25,572 nt of DNA from Agrocybe praecox. Lineage: Eukaryota; Basidiomycota; Agaricomycetes; Agaricales; Agrocybaceae. This document shows positions 12,716-20,784 of the stretch, piece after piece. The stretch covers positions 1-25,572 of the forward strand of contig CAXHKQ010000166.1 of NCBI GenBank assembly GCA_964017145.1, read 5' to 3'. Each line of letters begins with the position of its first letter. The first letter of the stretch is position 1. The notes beneath the pieces were generated by a model, which saw nothing but the letters and a program-made list of their open reading frames with translations, searched no databases and was not told the DNA's origin. Position numbers and translations under genes: made by a program.

Positions 12716-13402
12716 ACATTGTATATTTTCGACAAGTCCTCAAAAAATGGTCATTTTCACAGAACTGGGTGCTCCAAATGACCTGAATCTGTTTTTATTC
12801 GGGAGATCTATCTGTCATTAACTCTGAACATTTTGGTATATGTGGCCATCGTTGTTTCCGTTATGATTTTTATGATTTTTCGCATTGTATAGGCCCAACA
12901 TTTTACTATTATAAAATTTAAAAATAAATGTCCGATAAAAAAATATTATATTTTCAACTGATAGAGAAACTCAAAATCTACAAATAAGACCTTTGACAGT
13001 ATTTGTGTGTTATGATTAGTGTATAATATCAACGAAAACTAGTTTTGGTAACCTTATAATGGAGCGTTTTATTTGGACGTTAACTTGTTCAAATGCCAGT
13101 CATCAATATTTTACAGATAGATCTTCCGAATACAATCAGGTCTTTTGGAGTACCCAGTTCTGTGAAAATGAGCTCCAAAGTCAGCATGGTGCTTGGTCAC
13201 TTCATATTGGAACATGCTGTATTATGTCTAATGTCGCATATGGAATGATAGCATTTAAAATAACTAGTCTGGTAGCTTGAACCCTTGCGCATCATAGGAG
13301 TTACGACATGATAATATTTTTTGACAGATAACAAAGATACTTACTGCTATGACATGTTCCGGTATTTTTTTGACAATTTTCTGAGGACATGTCGCACATT
13401 GT
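12716..13402. mobile_element. Inverted-repeat (foldback-like) element, copy B
   Basis: Outer inverted repeats pair ACATTGT...CGACAAGTCCTC at 12716-12752 with the reverse complement ACAATGTGCGACATGTCCTC at 13372-13402. Inside, the left arm 12752-12858 and the inverted right arm 13014-13208 are related to each other (shared ATTTTCACAGAACTGGGT, then AGATCTATCTGT) and to the solo arm at 5450-5661. The centre is AT-rich. No transposase is present. The outer boundaries are less certain than the inner arms, and no target duplication is evident. Confidence 0.55.
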
Positions 13403-13860
13403 TCTCAGATAAAGGAATTATTGGGCTGATGACTAATGTTATCATTTCTCGAATGAACACATTTCGATCTTGATGAATTTGTCTCCAACCGATTGCATTT
13501 TATCACATGTTCGTTTGAAGTGCTACTTCGCAAATGCAGTTTTTAGTATGTAATTGATTAATCTTTATGAATCTTGAGAAACAGGGAATAAGCGGCATTT
13601 AAATTATTATCAATAATATTGCCCCATTATGTGTTGATCGATTTTATGTTGATCGATTTTCCTGCGTCGAACAAAACTCATTATATATACCTACAAATTA
13701 ATGTCGATTAAAAAAATGTAAATGTCGAATTAATCAAAATCGTAAATGTTGGATTGTAAATGTAAATAATATGTAGGGCAAGATGAAGCAAGTTTTGCGG
13801 GGGCGGAGAGGCTAGTTTTGCTCCGACTTTTCTAGGTCTTCAAAATTAAGATATGCGACT
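13403..13860. other. AT-rich non-coding DNA, no gene seen
   Basis: No coding or RNA gene signal. Short local duplications occur, such as TGTTGATCGATTTT twice near 13630-13660 and AATGTCGA/AAATGT words at 13700-13770. Confidence 0.4.
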
Positions 13861-13863
13861 GAA

Positions 13864-14041
13864 TTAGGATATTGTGTGCATTTCATAAGACGCTTCCTTC
13901 CGATATAAATTTCGTTCCGGTAGAGCCTTACAAACGTTGGGAATCACAAACGCTTGATGTCGAATGATGGACCTCGAAGCGAAATTTACCTGTAAACCCG
14001 AATCTGTTTTTGTTTCACCGTTTACATGAACATTCACGAGG
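13864..14041 (-). pseudogene. Retroelement protease-like remnant, left of the copia insertion
   Basis: Read on the minus strand, this translates to a stretch containing TDSGLQVNFASRSIIRH, which resembles the start of the retropepsin-like domain (DUF1758) of BEL/Pao elements, where a D-S-G-S-Q-x-N-F core is usual. If the copia insertion is removed, the frame continues rightward through 18757 to about 18810. About 90 bp here align without gaps, at roughly 70%, to the opposite strand at 18940-19027. No larger polyprotein is present. The family assignment is tentative. Confidence 0.35.
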
Positions 14042-14046
14042 GAATC
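14042..14046. repeat. Left target-site duplication of the copia insertion
   Basis: GAATC directly precedes the left LTR and is repeated exactly at 18752-18756 after the right LTR. Five bases is the usual duplication length for Ty1/copia integrases. Confidence 0.9.
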
Positions 14047-14212
14047 TATTGATATAGCAGTAGTGCAAGTGAAATAATATAAGCAGAAGCTGCACCTCAA
14101 GTGCGTTCGTGAGTGGTCGGTAATGAACTAAATTCTGTATTTCTATTTCATGGTGTACATAGCATCTCTTCTACTATATACTGTGCGTGAGCTTTCACGA
14201 CGGTTCCCAACA
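14047..14212 (-). repeat. 3' LTR of the copia element
   Basis: This is identical base for base to 18586-18751. In element orientation it begins TGTTGGGAACCG and ends TGCTATATCAATA, so the ends form a TGTTG/CAATA near-inverted repeat in place of the usual TG...CA. Confidence 0.96.
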
Positions 14213-14221
14213 CTCCGTCTC
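14213..14221 (-). other. Polypurine tract of the copia element
   Basis: On the minus strand GAGACGGAG abuts the first base of the 3' LTR, where the plus-strand primer for reverse transcription must lie. It is short and carries one pyrimidine, so the assignment rests mainly on position. Confidence 0.6.
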
Positions 14222-14433
14222 AATTACGATCGCATTATTCAGTTTCGATTTGTAATTGCTTGTCGTGAGCTCAATTTAACCAAAACATTTTCGTACATAA
14301 TGAATGATTAAATTTGCGTTGTGCCCTCAGGTCTTTTGGCTGTGAGAAAGAGTGCCTTAGCCTCGTTAAAACTCACCCTTCAACGCCTCAAGAGAAAAAT
14401 AATGTACAAAATAATATAACAATTGACAAAATA
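14222..14433 (-). other. Copia 3' untranslated segment
   Basis: This 212-bp stretch lies between the Gag-Pol stop codon and the purine tract and has no open frame. On the minus strand 14353-14374 contains GAGTTTTAACGAGGC, a word I recall from the 3' regions of many copia elements, mostly in plants. It may act in transcript processing or plus-strand priming; that is inference. Confidence 0.5.
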
Positions 14434-17400
14434 TTATTCTGCACAAATCAAATTAATTTTCTCCCGTAAATATTCAAACGTCGCCTTCGGCAATCCTTTC
14501 GTCATTATATCAGCCAGCTGTTCATTCGTAGAAATATATCTGACTTCAATAACGCCTTCATTAATCAGATAACGCACAAAATTAAATTTGACGTCAATGT
14601 GCTTCGTACGCTGCATCTCCTTTCCGTTCGATGATATCGCAATTGCACCTTGATTGTCTTCGTGCAATATAATTGGTTCGTCAGGTGCTTCTCCAATTTC
14701 GACCAACAAACCACGAAGCCACATTACTTCGCAAGCCGCCAAACATAACGACACATATTCAGCCTCGGCGGACGACAACGCAACGCAAGTCTGTTTACGC
14801 GTCATCCAAACAACAGTTGCGCCGAAAACCTTGATAACATTACCAGAAACGGACTTTCGATCCGTAATGTCGCCCGCCCAATCAGCTTCCGCATAACCAG
14901 TCAACACCGGCGAGTTCTTATCGTACCGGTATTCTAGTTTCAGATCAATTGCCCCTTTAATATATCGGAGCACTCGCTTCGCCGCTTTCCAATGATCTTC
15001 AGTTGCACATGTTTGAAATTGACTGAGGTAATTTACAGCCGCCGTCAAATCAGGGCGCGTCGTACACGCCGCGTACATCAAACATCCAATCAATTCGAGA
15101 TATGGTTTGGCCACCACATCAACTACACCGTCAACCAATTTCCGCGTCAACTTCAAATCACACTCCATGGGAGTCGAAATAGGTTTGCAATCGCTCATGC
15201 CAAAACGATTCAAAACGTCCTCCAAATAGCCGCGTTGGTTGATTCTCAAAACTCCACGACTCCGATCTCTTTCTATGTTGATGCCCAGAAAGCTGCTTGT
15301 TTCGCCCATGTCACGCATCTCAAATTCATTCGATACCAATTCTTTGACCATGTTGATACTCTTGATTGATTTGGCCAAAATAATTAGATCATCAACATAC
15401 AGCAGCAGGTAAACAGTTTCATCTCCTTTGCGCCATGAATACAAACAACTATCATGTTCAGAGCGAACAAAACTCTGCAGGCGCATGAAACTATCGAATC
15501 GTTCATTCCACACACGGGACGCTTGCTTTAATCCGTACAGTGACTTATTCAGTTTGCAGACCAACTCACCCTGTACAAAGCCGTCCGGTTGTTCCATGAA
15601 AATGTCCTCGTTCAGTTTGCCATTGAGGAATGCCGTTTTCACATCCATTTGATGTATCTCCAAATCTCGTTCAATCGCAAGTGCCAGCATCACTCTTATC
15701 GTCGAAATCCTTGCCACCGGTGAGTAAGTTTCATTATAGTCAAGCCCTTCTCGCTGAGAAAATCCACGCGCAACAAGTCGCGCCTTGTACGACGACAACT
15801 TTTCAACATCATTACGCTTCCGGGTAAACACCCACTTACACGTCACCACCGATCTATTCGCCGGACGCTCAACTAACGTCCATGTATTATTCCGCTTCAG
15901 TGAATCCATTTCATTATCAACCGCCTTCATCCATTGAGCTGCATCATCACGCTTAGCTATTTGACCAAATGATTGCGGAACATTATCCACAAATGCAACA
16001 GCACTCAATGCGTATTCCAACATGCCAGAACTCAACGCAAATGCTGACGATTCATCACTCTCGCCATGGCCATAAAACTGCGTTGGTTTGCGATCACGCT
16101 GCGGTCGCGATATGTTCGGTCGATCAACATCGCGCTTGGCCCTTGTATCTCCGTCTGATCGATCGACATTTCTTTCCTCCTTCTGCACACCAGCTTCCGG
16201 CTTCACCTCATCTTCTCCGTCTGTACCAGCAATATTCCGACCAATGTCTGCCGATCTGTCAACACTATCGACTACTGACTCCGTCTCAAAATATACCGCC
16301 GGAGAGCTCGGCTGCGACTCATCAAAAATAATATCACGTCGATTCACAATCTCGTTCTTCGATTCGTTCCACAAACGGTAGCCATTGACGCCATATCCAA
16401 CCATGATCATCTTGATTGATTTTGATTCCATTTTCTTGCGCATTTGTTCAGGTACATGCGCGTATGCTGGCGATCCAAATACACGGAGCTTTGACATGTT
16501 TGGTTTCTTACCTGTCCAAAGTTCAACTGGAGTCGCATCCGATTTGACCGCACGCGTCGGGCTCCGATTTGCAAGATATGCTGCACAATACACGGCCTCG
16601 CCCCAAAAACTCTTGTTCATCTTGGCATCTGCGATCATCGACCGCGCCTTCTCGAGCAGCGTCCTGTTCATTCTTTCGGCAACACCATTGTGTTCAGGCG
16701 TATATGGTTCGGTATATTCGATCAAAATCCCGGCGTCATCACAAATTGCACGGAATTGGTTCGACGTGTATTCTCCTCCATTATCACATCGAACTCGTGC
16801 GATTTTCTTTGCCGTATGCGTCTCCGCCATCGATTTATACCTCTGAAACATAGAAAGAACATCAGATTTGCTTCTCACCAGATAGACAACAGTGAAATGA
16901 GTATAATCATCAATAAATGTGACCATGTAGCGCCGATCATTCCACGTCATGGGCGTGACGGGACCGCACACATCCGTGTGCACAAGCTCCAACACACGAC
17001 TCGATCGTGCTCCGCCTGAACCTGAGAATGGTTTCCGAGACTGTTTCCCAAAAACACAGGGTTCACAAACAGCTCCAACATCATTGTTCAAAACTCCCAT
17101 TCCTTCGACCATTGTCGACAATCGCTTGACGTCGGCGTAATTCAGATGAGCCAACCTTCGATGCCACAGACGTGTGCTTTGTTTTGTATCATTTGTTACC
17201 TTGTATGCCGCTTCCATCGTCGATTTGGTAATATTCGCAGACTCATTATCAACATCCTTCAATTCCAGAGTGTACAGCTTGCCAACTCGCCTTCCAATAC
17301 CACGCAAAGAATCGCCCTTCATGATATTTACCATTCCTGCCGCAAATATAACTCGGAACCCGATGCCTTCCAATCTGCTCACCGACAGTAAATTGTACTT

Positions 17401-18483
17401 CAATTGTTCGACGAAAAGTACATTTGTGATTGTGCATTGTCGCTTGATGCCATTGACTGTGATGAAACCAATAATATTGCCGCGCTTCGTCGCCGTCAGT
17501 GATTCACCACTCTTCGCAACACCAATAACAATCGGTGCACTCAAATCGTTCAACTCGCAGAATAGGGTTTTGTCGTTTGCCATATGCTCTGACGCACCCG
17601 AGTCGATTATAAAGCGCGTCGATGTATGCGCTCCTGAGTGAAATGCAAACCCTTCTTCATCTGCGACAAACACCATACCATCATGATCATCGTTCGATGT
17701 GCAATTTGCTTCTGCATTGTACCGTTTGTTTTGTACATTACCACGACTGTTCGACTGTGACGCGAAATTCTGGCCCGAATTCCTCTGGCGTAACTTTGGG
17801 CATGCGTCTCTACGATGTCCAGCCTGCTTGCAAAAATAGCATTTCATCAACTTAGCACCGCCGCCACCACCATACATCGCAACATTCTCTCCAGCAACAC
17901 TCGGACGATCCGTCTTGTTTTCCTCATCCAACAACCGCGAGCGGACCAACTCCATCGTCAACTTCGTCGGGTCCATCGTCTCCAGTGCCGTGATTACCAT
18001 ATCGTACCTCTTCGGCAGCGTAATCATCAGCGAGACCACCAACATGCGATCTTTCGTCTCGGCTCCACACGCTTTCAACTCTCGGACCAATTTGTCGAAT
18101 GCAAGAAAATGTTCAGTTAGGCTGTCCGAGTCCACGCATCGCATTGTCAACATACGCTTCCGGACACTAATCTCAGTGGCCACACTTGCGCGTTCGAAAA
18201 TAGTGCGCAACGAGGTAATCATGGCAAACGCAGTATTCCGATCCTTCAAATACTCCAAATGCGAATCGGCGACTCGACGAGTAATATGCGTCTTGCATAT
18301 GCGATCTTCCTTCCTTATCCTCTCGATATTACCAGATTCCGCAGCTCCTATGGCGATCGCAGCATCTTCTTCCAGCCATTTCTCCACGCCTTTTTCCTCC
18401 AGGGTGATCTTCAGGCGAAAATACCAATTGTCGAATTCACGACCCTCAAATTGCTTACAAGCAAACTTCTCGTCGTCTACCAT
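14434..18483 (-). CDS. gag-pol: Copia-type Gag-Pol polyprotein (1349 aa)
   Basis: One uninterrupted frame encodes all functions needed for retrotransposition, acting in cytoplasmic virus-like particles and the nucleus. In order: Gag (about 1-210); a CCHC zinc knuckle (C215, C218, H223, C228); aspartic protease with D294-S-G; an integrase zinc domain (H441, H446, C473, C476) and DD35E core (D504, D567, E603); reverse transcriptase with D947 and YVDD 1029-1032; and RNase H with D1201, E1240/E1242, D1276 and D1297. The length is typical of insect copia elements. I chose the first ATG, at 18483 in AAAATGG; the frame is open 18 codons further upstream but without an ATG. No stop or frameshift is seen. 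Gag and Pol share one frame, so differential splicing or proteolysis would have to set their ratio, as in Drosophila copia. Confidence 0.96.
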   Translation of the reverse strand: MVDDEKFACKQFEGREFDNWYFRLKITLEEKGVEKWLEEDAAIAIGAAESGNIERIRKEDRICKTHITRRVADSHLEYLKDRNTAFAMITSLRTIFERASVATEISVRKRMLTMRCVDSDSLTEHFLAFDKLVRELKACGAETKDRMLVVSLMITLPKRYDMVITALETMDPTKLTMELVRSRLLDEENKTDRPSVAGENVAMYGGGGGAKLMKCYFCKQAGHRRDACPKLRQRNSGQNFASQSNSRGNVQNKRYNAEANCTSNDDHDGMVFVADEEGFAFHSGAHTSTRFIIDSGASEHMANDKTLFCELNDLSAPIVIGVAKSGESLTATKRGNIIGFITVNGIKRQCTITNVLFVEQLKYNLLSVSRLEGIGFRVIFAAGMVNIMKGDSLRGIGRRVGKLYTLELKDVDNESANITKSTMEAAYKVTNDTKQSTRLWHRRLAHLNYADVKRLSTMVEGMGVLNNDVGAVCEPCVFGKQSRKPFSGSGGARSSRVLELVHTDVCGPVTPMTWNDRRYMVTFIDDYTHFTVVYLVRSKSDVLSMFQRYKSMAETHTAKKIARVRCDNGGEYTSNQFRAICDDAGILIEYTEPYTPEHNGVAERMNRTLLEKARSMIADAKMNKSFWGEAVYCAAYLANRSPTRAVKSDATPVELWTGKKPNMSKLRVFGSPAYAHVPEQMRKKMESKSIKMIMVGYGVNGYRLWNESKNEIVNRRDIIFDESQPSSPAVYFETESVVDSVDRSADIGRNIAGTDGEDEVKPEAGVQKEERNVDRSDGDTRAKRDVDRPNISRPQRDRKPTQFYGHGESDESSAFALSSGMLEYALSAVAFVDNVPQSFGQIAKRDDAAQWMKAVDNEMDSLKRNNTWTLVERPANRSVVTCKWVFTRKRNDVEKLSSYKARLVARGFSQREGLDYNETYSPVARISTIRVMLALAIERDLEIHQMDVKTAFLNGKLNEDIFMEQPDGFVQGELVCKLNKSLYGLKQASRVWNERFDSFMRLQSFVRSEHDSCLYSWRKGDETVYLLLYVDDLIILAKSIKSINMVKELVSNEFEMRDMGETSSFLGINIERDRSRGVLRINQRGYLEDVLNRFGMSDCKPISTPMECDLKLTRKLVDGVVDVVAKPYLELIGCLMYAACTTRPDLTAAVNYLSQFQTCATEDHWKAAKRVLRYIKGAIDLKLEYRYDKNSPVLTGYAEADWAGDITDRKSVSGNVIKVFGATVVWMTRKQTCVALSSAEAEYVSLCLAACEVMWLRGLLVEIGEAPDEPIILHEDNQGAIAISSNGKEMQRTKHIDVKFNFVRYLINEGVIEVRYISTNEQLADIMTKGLPKATFEYLREKINLICAE

Positions 18484-18569
18484 TTTTACGTATTGGAGAC
18501 TAATATTATATTTAACAATCTTGCACAATTGGCTCAACTAAACTTTACGTTTCGCACCAATTAATTCGC

Positions 18570-18585
18570 TGCTGGGCCCATAACC
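18570..18585 (-). other. Primer-binding site for initiator tRNA-Met half-molecule
   Basis: The plus strand reads TGCTGGGCCCATAACC, so the element strand reads GGTTATGGGCCCAGCA immediately after the 5' LTR. It is complementary to the 3' end of the 39-nt 5' half of eukaryotic initiator tRNA-Met, cut in the anticodon loop. Copia of Drosophila is primed by this half-molecule instead of the tRNA 3' CCA end. The 16-base match and zero spacing to the LTR make this a firm call. Confidence 0.92.
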
Positions 18586-18751
18586 TATTGATATAGCAGT
18601 AGTGCAAGTGAAATAATATAAGCAGAAGCTGCACCTCAAGTGCGTTCGTGAGTGGTCGGTAATGAACTAAATTCTGTATTTCTATTTCATGGTGTACATA
18701 GCATCTCTTCTACTATATACTGTGCGTGAGCTTTCACGACGGTTCCCAACA
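18586..18751 (-). repeat. 5' LTR of the copia element
   Basis: This is the right-hand copy on the window, at the 5' end of the minus-strand element, and is identical to 14047-14212. It carries the promoter for the genomic transcript. At 166 bp it is short compared with the 276-bp LTR of Drosophila copia. Confidence 0.96.
18713..18720 (-). promoter_or_regulatory. Candidate TATA box in the 5' LTR
   Basis: GTATATAG on the element strand lies about 32 bases into the LTR. It is the only TATA-like word in the first half of the LTR and would place transcription start near LTR position 60-70. No AATAAA is present in the LTR, so its polyadenylation signal is unclear. Confidence 0.45.
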
Positions 18752-18756
18752 GAATC
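18752..18756. repeat. Right target-site duplication of the copia insertion
   Basis: GAATC follows the right LTR and matches 14042-14046 exactly. Confidence 0.9.
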
Positions 18757-19045
18757 CCAACAGGAATTACCATATGGTCTATCATCCAAATCAGCGTATT
18801 TGCTATTTGATATGACAATTCAACGTACTAAAAATCATACTTACACTACAGATGAATGTCTAAATAAGGCTTTAAGGCTTTGGGTACAACATGGTGCAGC
18901 CATGCGAAAATTGCCACACATGTACCTGTTGAGGAATTACCGATATTACTTAATGGATTCTCATATTATCGTTGAGACTCAAAAAGATTCAAATTCGCCG
19001 TTCAATTCCGCTTCGAAGTCAATCATCCGACACATAAAATCCTAA
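18757..19045 (+). pseudogene. Open remnant right of the copia insertion
   Basis: A plus-strand frame runs from the insertion point to a stop at 19045; before the insertion it began at a stop near 14027. Its end reads ETQKDSNSPFNSASKSIIRH. The DNA there aligns without gaps, at about 70%, to the reverse strand of the remnant at 13951-14040. The two are therefore inverted relatives, separated by only about 200 bp before copia arrived. I do not recognise the upstream part of the frame. It is most likely decayed mobile-element DNA, not a host exon. Confidence 0.35.
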
Positions 19046-19645
19046 ATTCTGTAAACAATCTCCCTTTTTGGAGGAGGTGCAAAATGGCCCATATGCAAAA
19101 ATTGCCCGTCCAACTCTACATCATACTCTTTAATTCGATAACATAACAGCCTGAATGGAATTTCTAATTTTGTGTTCTCGTAGAAATAATTTTGAACTAA
19201 ATATTCGCTTATCGTAAAAAGACATCTACTGTCAAAATTTGTCAAGAGCTAATCATCAAAATATCAAATTTGTCTCAAGAAATTGTTTTTTGTGCTTGTT
19301 TAGCTCAGAAGAGCTCCAACGTTTTACGATCAACGTCCTTTTCAACGTCATAAGTATTGTTCTCCGGTCTGCACTAGATGGTTGAAATCAAACCTAGAAC
19401 ACATTTTGTTATTTCAGAGAGTTATTTTTCACCGATTTGCTTATATCAGTTGGATAAGTAACATTTATCTGGCAGCGTTTCTTGGAAGCCGAATGCGAAA
19501 TCCGATTTCGAATAATGACGAAAAAAATATTCAAGGCAGATTATGATGATATGAAAAGATTCGGCGTATTCACGAAAATAAAAATAACATAAAATATTCT
19601 GAAAAAGTATTCCACTTAATTCAAAAGAATATCACTCCGCCTTAC
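19046..19645. other. AT-rich DNA, start of the last visible transferase intron
   Basis: This sequence lies directly downstream, on the minus strand, of the splice donor of transferase exon 3 at 19645. A 68-codon stop-to-stop minus frame at 19042-19245 has a plausible amino-acid mix (segment LEIPFRLLCYRIKEYDVELD) but no ATG near its start and no match I know. I treat it as transposon debris or chance. Confidence 0.4.
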
Positions 19646-20784
19646 CTTCTTATTCGCCTTCGTATTCCACCGGCACCGGTCCAGAAACCTCGCACTAAAC
19701 ACCACATCCACATCGCACATGAACAGCAGCACATCCATACCCCTTTCACCCGTCCTATCCCACCCCCTCTCCGCTCCCACCCTCAGTCCCTTTGCCCGCG
19801 AGAACGTCTCATTCAACGCCATCAGCTTCATATTGTGCGCCGTCGCTCCACTTCCCCGCTGCGCCATCCAGCCCAACATCACATCCCGCACCTGCATCAG
19901 TCCCTCGTCGCCAAAATACACCACCGTCAAATGGACGCGTTTGTCATTCCGCAACGCAATGCGCACAAACTTGTCCATGAAGCTGCGGAACGTGTCCACG
20001 CGCCCGGACAGTGGCAGTATTACGTAGACCATCTCCTTGTCGCGCGCCTGCGGAGCCGTCGTCGCTTCCGTCTGCACCGTCTGGATGGGAGCGAACGGGC
20101 GCCAGACCAGCGCCTTGGTGACGCCATCCGTCGCAGCCGTTGCGGCTTCGTGATGCGAACTGCCCGGCGAGCTGCCGCTGCTCCGGCTGCTCCGATTCGA
20201 CGAGGTCAGGTTAGTGGAAGCCGCCGCATTTTGCTGGACACGCGTCCGGAAGTACATCTCGTACTGGGTGCCCGTCGTCGGATCCGTCCGGTACATGCCC
20301 TCGATGAAATCGTCCAGAGTGAACCTCGCCGCTGAGCCGCCAGCTGCACTCCGTCGGTTCCGATTCAGACTGTCCAGCGCCCGCTGCAGCGCATCGAGCA
20401 GATCCTTGCGCCGGTAGCCGATTGGCTTCTCGACGACGCGCTTGCCCAGTCCCAGATCGATCGGGTAGACGCGAGCGAAGGTGAAGTGATTGAAGGGAAT
20501 GAGCTCGTATTCGTTGTTGAGCGGCTGGCCGTGGAAGATTTCGGCCTGGGAGATTTGGCGGCGGATGAACTGGTTGCAGTCGGCTGCTGGTGAGGAGGAG
20601 GCAACGGATTTGGTAGGCGAGGGTTTCTTGCTGCGCAGTGCGGTGGTGCTGGCGGGCGGATTGGGGGAGGGCTGTGTGGAGGGTGGTGATGTGGTGCTGC
20701 TGGTGGCATTGGCGTCGATGGCGGCGGCGGCGGCCAGCGGTTCGATGTAGTTGGTGATGGAGATGGTGGCCACTTGGTGGGCGT
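19646..20784 (-). CDS. CSGALNACT: Transferase exon 3 (stem and GT-A domain)
   Basis: The acceptor is TTTCGCAG just before 20784 and the donor is GTAAGG starting at 19645. The exon gives residues 127-506. Between the EMYFRTRVQQ block and the GT-A domain it holds a Ser/Ala-rich insert of about 35 residues (SSNRSSRSSGSSPGSSHH) that I do not recall from vertebrate relatives. Its GC content is much higher than that of the flanking introns. Confidence 0.9.

Larger units (their letters stand above)
14047..18751 (-). mobile_element. Complete copia-superfamily LTR retrotransposon (4705 bp)
   Basis: The element lies on the minus strand. It has identical 166-bp LTRs, a GAATC target duplication, a primer-binding site touching the 5' LTR, a short purine tract touching the 3' LTR and one open Gag-Pol frame. 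The integrase-before-reverse-transcriptase order defines Ty1/copia. LTRs are identical when a copy inserts, so zero differences over 166 bp plus an intact frame indicate recent insertion and probable autonomy. It is in the same orientation as the transferase gene to its right and probably lies in that gene's intron. Confidence 0.97.

Noticed and set aside
12544..12786. 80-codon plus frame across the MITE
   Set aside because: It runs through the MITE inverted repeats and into the next element, so it is not a gene.
14434..18537. Longer Gag-Pol start at 18537
   Set aside because: The codon there is TTG, not ATG. The first ATG, at 18483, has a good context and suits a Gag N-terminus.
17915..18541. 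208-codon plus-strand frame and other plus frames across 14654-18541
   Set aside because: These are shadows of the copia Gag-Pol frame on the opposite strand.
19042..19245. 68-codon minus frame as a further transferase exon
   Set aside because: It has none of the conserved transferase blocks, lies directly after the exon 3 donor, and has no good acceptor at its start.
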